Shown here: positions 25,501 through 34,500 of the stretch, one piece after another | Layout: the number at the start of each line of letters is the position of its first letter | Position numbering within the stretch: the stretch's first letter is position 1 | NCBI GenBank assembly: GCA_964035545.1 | Contig: OZ037768.1 | Coordinates: forward strand, 16,921,875-16,985,874 | DNA length: 64,000 nt | Origin: Bugula neritina | Lineage: Eukaryota > Bryozoa > Gymnolaemata > Cheilostomatida > Bugulidae | Direction of reading: 5' to 3' | The notes under the pieces: model-generated | Told to the model about the DNA's origin: nothing | What the model saw: the letters and a program-made list of their open reading frames with translations, nothing else | Database searches by the model: none | Program-made: the position numbers and the translations under genes

Positions 25501-28500
25501 TGCTCTGGAACGTGATAGGTGAGATGGTCAGGGACACGAGTCTCTCTCCCGAGCATCAAGAGGTTTGGGGTCTCACCAGTACTGGTGTGTGGGGTGCTAC
25601 GGTATGCACGCATGACTTGCGGCAACACCGTATCCCATTCCTCTTGACCTCGTCCAAGGAGGAGACTCCGGAGTGCATTACCTAGCATCCGGTTGTTGCG
25701 TTCCACCACCCCGTTACCTTGAGGGTGGTAGGGGGTGGTCCTGCTCTGATTTACTCCCCAGAGGCGGCAAAGGTCGCTCATCAGTTGAGACTGGAATTGA
25801 GCGCCTTGATCAGAGTGTATCTGTTCGGGAAGCCCAAAATAACAGAATACATGTTGGTCTAGCGCCCTGGCCACTGTTGGGGCTGATGCATCTGGAATAG
25901 CCAGAGCATCCGCCCACCTAGTAAAGTGGTCGGTTAGTACTAGGATCCAATTATTTTCTCTGGGGGTCAGGGGCATGGGTCCGACCAGGTCTACAGCGAC
26001 TACTTGCCAGGGCCTACCAGCATATAGCCTCCGCCGTCCTGCTTCACCAGGGGGGCGGCTATGCTTACTGGCCTGGCAGATCTCACACTGTTTGACTCTG
26101 AGCCGGACGTCACGCTCCATCTGCGGCCAATACCACCGGAGTCGTAATTTGGATATCACTCGCTTGACCCCTGCGTGGGCCTGCTTGTGTGTATCCCAAA
26201 TCAACTCACGGCGGATGGCTGTGGGACAGACTACCCTCTTCCTTTCCGGGTGTCTGCCGCTGGCAGCTAGAGAGATGGTTAGCAACCCATCCTGCCCGAT
26301 CCGCAGCGAGTCCCAACGCTGACAGTATAGCCGGAACTCGGCGCATCCCTGTCGTATGCGTTCCTCGCTGGGTCGTCGCCCTTCCCTTTTGGCCCGGTAT
26401 ATGTCTGCCACGACTCCAGGCAGCTCTTCTTGGAGCTTCTTCAGCTCTCGAACATTACCGGCCAGTACAGGGTTGGCGCGGAGGTTTTGTACATCCTCCG
26501 GGGACTCATCAACTCTTTGCCTGAGTTGACCTTGATCCCAGTCAAACGGTGCTCCGTGATGAGCCAGCGTCTCCAACTCGCATCGTGGGGGACCTCCATC
26601 CCTCCTCTCGATGTTGAGACACTGTTTGCAACCTCCGTCAGGTCGGCGACTCAACCCATCCGCATTGCTGTGTCTCTTGCCCGGTCGATGTTCGATCCGG
26701 TATGAGAATTCAGCTAGGATTTCGAGCCACCGGGCGACCTGACTAGAGGGCTCTGCTCTCCTGCACAACCAGATCAGCGAGGCATGATCCGTACGCAGCC
26801 GGAACTTCCTGCCATATAGGTATGGTCTGAAGTGCTTCACTGACTTGATTACTGCCAGCAGCTCCTTGCGGGTAGTGCAGTAATTTCGTTCAGCGGGAGA
26901 GAGAGACTTGCTGTAGTAGGCTACTACTATCTCTCTGCCTTCCTGCACTTGTGACAGCACAGCGCCAACATTCTGGTCACTGGCGTCCGTGTCTAGGATG
27001 TACTCCAGAGTGGGGTCTGGGTAGGCCAAGATGGGCGCCGTTAGGAGGCAGCCCTTGAGGCGGTCGAACGCTTCTTGTTCGACTGGAGTCCACTGCCACG
27101 TCACTCCCTTTGCGGTGAGCCGGTTTAACGGCTGGGCTATGCCCGCAAAGTCTGGTATGTATTGCCTGTAATACCCTACCAGCCCCAAGAAAGCCCGGAG
27201 TCCGGTCAAGTCTTGGGGGGTGACCCAGTCTTCTACTGCCCGTACCTTTTCGGGATCCGTTGCCACGCCGTTTCGACCGACAACGTGCCCCAGGTACTTG
27301 ACCTCCGGCTGCAACAGAGCGCACTTGGAAGGTTTGAGCTTAAGACCGGCACCTCGGAGTCTCTCGAAAAAACCTCCTGCAGACGACTGACATGTGTCTC
27401 GAAGTCTGGAGAGATTACGATGACATCATCGAGGTAGACCAGCAGTGTCTTCCAATGGAGTCCGCTAAGGACTTGTTCCATCAGCCTCTGGAAGGTGGCT
27501 GGGGCGGAGGTTAACCCGAAGGGCAGCACCTTCCACTTCCACAAACCGTCCCGTGTGATAAACGCCGCTTTCTCTTGGGCGTCGGGACTCAGAGGAACCT
27601 GCCAATAGCCGCTTAGCAAGTCTAACGTACTGAAGTACTTGCTGCCGGCTAGGGCGTCCAATGACTCGTCAATACGAGGTAGAGGGTAGGCGTCCTGTAT
27701 GGTTACGCTATTGAGTTTGCGGTAGTCCACACAGAACCGCCAACTGCCGTCTTTCTTCCGGACCAGTACGACTGGCGAGCTCCACGCACTATGGGCGGGC
27801 TCTATCAGTCCCCGGTCCAGAAGATCCCGTACTTGTCGGCTAACCTCCTTCTCTTTCTCCGGCCCCAGCCTGCGTGTGGGCTGCCGGACAGGGACTGTCC
27901 CTGCAGTCAGCGGTATTTCGTGTCTGACAATTCCAGTCAGTCCCACGTCATGCTCTCCGCTGCTGAACACATCACCGTAGTCGCGTAGTAACTTAGCCAT
28001 AGCTTGGCGTTCTTTGTTACTCGCGCAGCCGCCACTGGCTGTTTTGTATAACTCCCGGAGATGTGTTGGGACGGCCCCCCGTCCCTGAATAGGGCACTGA
28101 GGGGGTGCCTCCGTCGCATCACCCAGCGACGGGCCTACGTCTCCCTCCTGAACAGAGTGAAAACGGCCCAGCATCGACCCAGCCGGGAGCTTGATAGGCT
28201 CGGTAAAGGGGTTGACACACTGCACTAAGATCTCCCCTTGCTCAGTCAGCTGATTCAGACTGCTGGCAAGTTGGATCTTTTCGTGCGCGCCTTCAACCAC
28301 CCCGGGTCCAGAGATCCGGCTACTATTCACCCTGCAGTGAATGGTAGCCCGGGAGCGGCCTGGTATGATACGGTTGCGTACCACTTGCACACCTCCCACT
28401 AAAGGGCGACCGAACTTGTCGACGCAGGCGAGTTCCCGCCCGGACATCATCATTGCAGATCTGCTAAAATCTATGTGACATCCGTGCCGTTTAAGGAACG

Positions 28501-31500
28501 GCATCCCGAGGATAGCATCCTCCTTGAGCTGACTGACGATGAACGTCTCTCGGATCGTTTGATCACGGACTCGCCCGTCAGCTCAATTATACCATAGAAG
28601 GGAAGGCACGACCCGTCAGCGAGGGTGCCGTATTCCCCTTCGTATGCTTCCATCTCGCCCCTGACCCTAGTACTGAGGGTGTCGAAGAGTTGGCGGCTTA
28701 AGAGGTTTTTGGTACAGCCCGAATCAATGAGGAAAGTAACAGCTTTGCCTTCCAGTTTACCGGGCAAGAAATAGCTGTTCCCATGGGGCTGCACCTGAAC
28801 TCTCCCTTCAGGCCTTACTCTCGCAGGGAGTACCTCCCTCGCTTTGGGTCGCGAAGGAGGTCTCTTAGGGCGGTGGTAGGTAGGCCTCGGGGGTGCCGAG
28901 GCTAGATTCTCAGCTACCTTTGTGGGCTCCCATCCAGATTCTTGGACTTGTAGCCCTGTGAATCTGTTGTGAAGGGGCATAGAAAAAGCAGCCGCGGGGC
29001 GAAGCCCCTTGCTGGTCCGTCGTGGCTGTTGCCACTGTTGGTTGCCAGTACGCGGTACCCGTCTGGGTGACCTGCGTTTCTTCTTCCCTGGAGGTTTCAT
29101 CGTCGGCCCGCGGAAGGTGGGAACATCTGCGGGCCGCGGTAGTTTAACCCCTGATTTAGGAAGGGACAATATCGGCGGAAATGTCCTTGATTTCCGCACT
29201 CCCAGCAAAAACTGACTGTTTCTCCCTGTGGCGGCGCCGATGGCCGCATGGGCTCAGGGGCGGTACTCACTGGGTTTTGTGGTGTCAGTGTTGCTATCAG
29301 CTTGGCTAGCATGTCCGTCAGTTGAGTGACTTTTGATGCCGTCGCCAACTGGGACACGGCAGCCGCGGCGGGGGTTTCCTCCCCTTGTCCCGCGGCCGTG
29401 TCTGCGCGGTCTATCTCCACTTGGCGGGAGCTTCCGCGACTTTTATGCATTTGATTAGCTAGGAGGTAAGCTTCCCCCTCAGTCAGAGCATCTTCAACGG
29501 TGGTGACTCCCCTAGCTAGAAACTGGTGGTGGAGACCCAGATCGTCGACAGATGCTATGAAAGCGTCGAGGGTGTACCTCTCGCGGTTGACTGGGGGCAA
29601 GTCGCTGTACGCGATCTGTGCCAGCTTCATGACCGCGGCGGCATGCTCCCGCAGCGGGGTGCGGGGATCACGCCGCAACCTCTGCAATCGGGCCCTGGCA
29701 TCTGTAGCAGAGAGGCCAAAGCGGGCCCGCAGAGAAGCAAAGATATTATCAATGTCTACACCCAGCCCGTAGGGCTTGGCTTTGTCCATCAATGCCATTC
29801 TAAGCTTCAGCAAGGCCACCCTAGGGGGCCACTGAGCGACGTCCATTACGTCGCTAAACTCTTGGATAAATTGTTCCACCTCCTCTTCACCCGTGAAGGT
29901 GGGCGCCTTTAACCTGTAGCGGTCTTCAGCTAGTTCTCGCGGAACCCTTCGCTCTTCTACTACATGGTTAACAGGCATTGTCTCTACAGCATTGTCTCTA
30001 CGCTCACCTTCGATTGCCGGTGGTTGAGTTCCAGCATTTTCAGTCTCCATCTTGGATGCACTATCCCACTGCTGCCACCACTGTTATGTTTTCCAGATTT
30101 AGGGTTGATGTGCTATCCAGAGAGTCTATTTATTTACTATAGAACTGCACCAGGATAAGTCGAGTGAACGAGTATATTTTACACACAATTATACATTACA
30201 AAAACGATACATTATTTCCAAACAAGTTACACATCTAATCTATTTCACACTCTAGCTTCGACTGAGTTAGCAGCGGGAAACTACAATTGCTGCTAACTAT
30301 CAACTACGCTAATTGGCTATCCATTGTTCCGGGTCAATCGCGCGACCCCACATGTTGTGCTGCTGGTAGTTCCACGAACCACCACAATACAATGTTTCCA
30401 CAATCACAATGACAATGACATGATGATGATGATGATGAAGGGGACAGAACAAATTGACAGCAACCTCTCGAAACCATTTGACAAACGAAGTGGCGTCAAA
30501 CAAGGCTGCGTCCTGGCACCAACACTCTTTCGTATCTTCTTTGCCATGCTCTCAAAGCACGCTTTCGGTACTTCACCAGAAAGGGTCTACCTACTAACAA
30601 GATCTGACGGTAAACTCTTTAACCTGGACTGACTTAGCCCAAACAAAAGTACGTCAAGTTGTCATCAGAGACATGCTGTTTGCTGATGATGCTGCTGTCG
30701 TATCTCATGCAACAAGAACTGCAGACGCTCATTAATACATTTTCCCACGCTTGCTAAGTCTTTGGGTTGCCCATCAGCTTGAAAAAACCAATGGTGTAGG
30801 ACAAGACACATTGGCACCACCTGCCATTGCATTAGGCAACCTCGAGCTAGATGTCATCAAGGAGTTTACTTACCTCAGCTCCATTATCGCCGGAAACTTC
30901 TTCATTGACAGTGAGATCAGCAAAAGGATTGGAAAAGCAGCAACAACCATGGCCCATTTTGCAAAATGCTTCTGGAAAAACACCAAGCTGACTGTGTCCA
31001 CAAAGATGACAGTTTGTGATGCCTGTGTTGTCAGCACCTTGTTTTATGGCAGTGAAACTTGGACCACATATGCCAGTCAAGAGAAGAAGCTTAACACTTT
31101 CCACATCCGTAGCATTTGTCACATCCTGGAAATCACATGGCATGACTGAGTGATCAATGCAGAAGTTCTTTTGCAAGGTAGTCTTTCTAGCGTGTTTGCC
31201 CTGCTCATGCAACGCAGACTGCGCTGGTTTGATCATGTGCGATGCATGGACGAAGGGCGCATTCCCAAAGACATTCTTTATAGCGAACTAACCAGCGGTA
31301 GCCAGAGTCGGTAGCGACCTTGGCTGCACTACAAAAATGTCTGCAAGAGGAATATGACAGCTATCGGCATAGAGACAGCTTCCTGTGAGAATGTCGCATT
31401 CGATTGCACGAGTTGAAGGAGCAAACTAAAATACCATCTCACAGCGGGGGAAAAAACTTCTCAGTGCAGCTATTGAAAAGACGGCACACAGGAGGGCTTA

Positions 31501-34500
31501 GGCCACCACCGACAGACCGGAGTCCACTTACAAGTGTGACCTTATAAATATAAAATAATGTAAAAATTAAATATATTTATTTTATAATAAAATTAGATGC
31601 AATTTTAATTTTATCAATCAAAGTAATTGACAACTCTAAATAATGCTAATAGTTATACTTATGGTAATACTAGTAGTAATAATAGTAACTGTAATACTAA
31701 TAGTAATACTAATTAATACTAACAGTTTAAGCTTAACCTTTAGTTTGATGCTAATAGTAATAGTAATACTCATAGTAATACTAATACTAATAGACACAGT
31801 AGTAGCAATAGCCCATAATAAATCTAATAATGTTGCTATTAGTATCAGCATTACTATTTATTTGGCTACTATTACTATTAGTACTACTATTGTTAATACT
31901 ATTAGCATTACTGTTGCTATTACTATTGTTATTACTATTACTTTTAGTAGTACTAGTAGTGTATTTAAATGAAGTGATAATTGTGGTCATACTGCACAGG
32001 TACCCCTTCCCTAGAGAGACAAACTTAAAAGCTGTGCCTTATATCCGTAATATGTTGGACAGTCATTGGGCGATTGTTATGTGGTTAGTGCTAGTTGAGC
32101 AGTGTCAACCCTACAGGAGCTTTAATGCTGTTTATAGAGATTATGGTCCTGGACCATTGGTTTGCTCCTGGTTGTGTTTAATTTTTTGGTATCTGATAGT
32201 CTTTGGGAGAAAGCTGTTCAGCCTCAAGCACTGAGTATCATTAGCCCCCGCTGGTTAGAGCTGTTCTATGCTTGGAAGCAAGTCTGCACATTACTCGCAG
32301 TTTGTTTGTTTAGCATATAACATGGCCTCATACGTAGAGCCGAGAGCCAGATGTTGCTTTTTACCAAAATGTTCAAAATGATACTAATGCGTCTATCTTT
32401 CTTCTCTGTTAAAAGGGCTGTAGGCAGAGTTTCTTCATGGCGCTTGTGTTATCTTCATGACCTTTGATATTGGTTATGAAGCACACAGCATCTACTTTCA
32501 TCTTCACCATGTTAGAAATATCCTTCTTGCAGGGTGTCATTCCAGATAGACGATCCCAGATAGACGATCCCAGTTAGACGGCCAACTTTCAGTTAGACGG
32601 CCAACTGCCAGTTAGACGAACTCCAGTTCGATGGCCCCAAATGTTTCTATCAAATATATGTGCAGATGGTATTTAAATATAGTGGACTACTTTGAAATTG
32701 AATGATAGTAATGCAGAAGAATAATCTAAAACAATTATATTATGTTAAGATATTATTTAAAAAAATTAGGCATCTTATAGATATGGCTTCAGTCGTATTA
32801 TGCATATGGCTTCAGTTAGACACCTGTGCACATGGATTCACATGAAATCAAAATAAATGCAACTTAATAACAAATATTATTGATTTCTTTTAATTTTTAA
32901 TGTTTTTTAAATAAACTTAAAAGTCGTCTAAATGAAAATCGTCCAGTTGGGGGGTCATCTATGTGGAATATATTAATAGTCATCTATCGGGCTCGTCTAT
33001 CTGGACTGAAACCCTTGCAGTTGGGTTCCAAGCTACACTGGCATACTAAAGATGTGGTAGACACATTTATATCTTGCATATTTGCTTGGATTTGTGTCTC
33101 ACAAGAGAGGCCTTTTCTAAATATATGTTGCTTAAGATGTAATAGTGTGATAGTGTAATACTTGAATTTAATACTATTAGTAATAATAATAGTAATATTA
33201 ATAGTGAATAAGTAATACTAATAGTAAATAAGTAATAGTAATTCCAATAGGATTACATTTGCTGTATTAATAATAATAAACTTATACTTTTATTGGCAGT
33301 AGTAATAGTAAAACCCTAACATAAACTTTAACTTATAGTTAGATTACAATTAATTTTATTATCTATTAATCTTTAATTTTCAAGTTTTAGATATTATAAT
33401 AATAATTACTAAACTATTGCTATAGCTATAAGTCTTAAATTAAGAGGTAAGAGCTAGAGGTGGGTCAGGTTTAAGGCTATAAATTTACCTTTTGTGATAT
33501 ATTGCCAATGTTGATATAATCAAATTAAATATTGACATGATTATAACATTTGTTTATTAATGTTGCAGTATTACATTATATCAACATGAATGGTAATAAT
33601 ATGCTTATGATGGAATATCATTATTGATGTTAATAAATAATTATATAATAATATCAACAGGAATGTGATATAAATGTGTGTTCTACTAATTAATAATTAT
33701 AATACGCCTTTATCCTGCTTCGATATTTTGTTATAATTATAGTTGAATGCCTTGATGGTTTCTTGTACTGTTGGAGCATGCACACTTTAAAAACCACTAC
33801 TTAGTACACATTATTTTTAAAATAATGTTTCAACTGGGATATGTCATTAACTTTTTAAATCGAAGTTTTAGCTATCACACTATATATCTGGCGTTCCCTG
33901 ATTTGGAATTGAATTTTTTGGCTAAATTTAGCATCTAGGATCAGTAGTGGAGAAAATGAGATAGCCTAAACTCTTTAAAATTTTATCATTAAATTTTGGT
34001 TTGGGCCTTGGGTTGAAATTCTCCGAGAAGATAACTTCTTTTGCTACATTTATAATCTAGAACACAGGCTTTTCTCAATGTCTCCAATACTGCACCTACC
34101 TCTATTTTAGTTTCAATCACTGTGATGTTGCAGCACTACTGACTTGTGGAGTCAACATAAGCAATCAGCTGACTTAAGTTCCGCACTAGGAATGAAGCAT
34201 GGTGTTTCAGATGGCTCATTCCTCCAAGCTAAGCAGCTAGAATTTCTTCAGAAGCAGATGGTTCAACAAATTTCTGGTTTAAAAGTAGACAAGTTGTGAG
34301 ATTTCATTTTGTCATTTATATTGAAAAACTGCCTTCTTGTCCATTTAGATTTTAAACATGTATATTTGAAGTTCACTGGTACAGTGGTACTGATTGTCAA
34401 GTTCATGTCACTGACTATATTCCATATTGGCAACAAAAATTGCAATTGCTGTAATATTTTTAGCCAAGCGGTGTTTTTCAAAGTAATATGAGATCAAATC

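Larger units (their letters stand above)
22880..30386 (-). mobile_element. Ty3/gypsy LTR retrotransposon, nearly intact, with accessory gene
   Basis: A 7507-bp element on the minus strand inside intron 1 of TSEN54, antisense to that gene. Two 305-bp LTRs differ at one base (23025 G against 30227 T), so insertion was recent. The flanking sequence ATAC occurs on both sides (22876-22879 and 30387-30390), a 4-bp target duplication. Order along the element is 5' LTR, primer site, gag, protease, reverse transcriptase, RNase H, integrase with GPY module, a polyprotein tail, a two-exon accessory gene, polypurine tract and 3' LTR. RT preceding integrase is the Ty3/gypsy order. Gag, protease, RT and integrase lie in successively shifted frames; at least two shifts fall where programmed shifting is not expected, so this copy is probably not fully autonomous. 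Confidence 0.95.

Noticed and set aside
27360-27380. Programmed frameshift at the A6/T6 run inside RT
   Set aside because: The shift lies within the RT/RNase H connection and not at a domain border, and the zero-frame codons do not form a standard slippery heptamer.
25673-29912. Several 60-150-codon plus-strand frames inside the gypsy element
   Set aside because: They are shadows of gag and pol on the opposite strand, due to its higher GC content and lack of stops.
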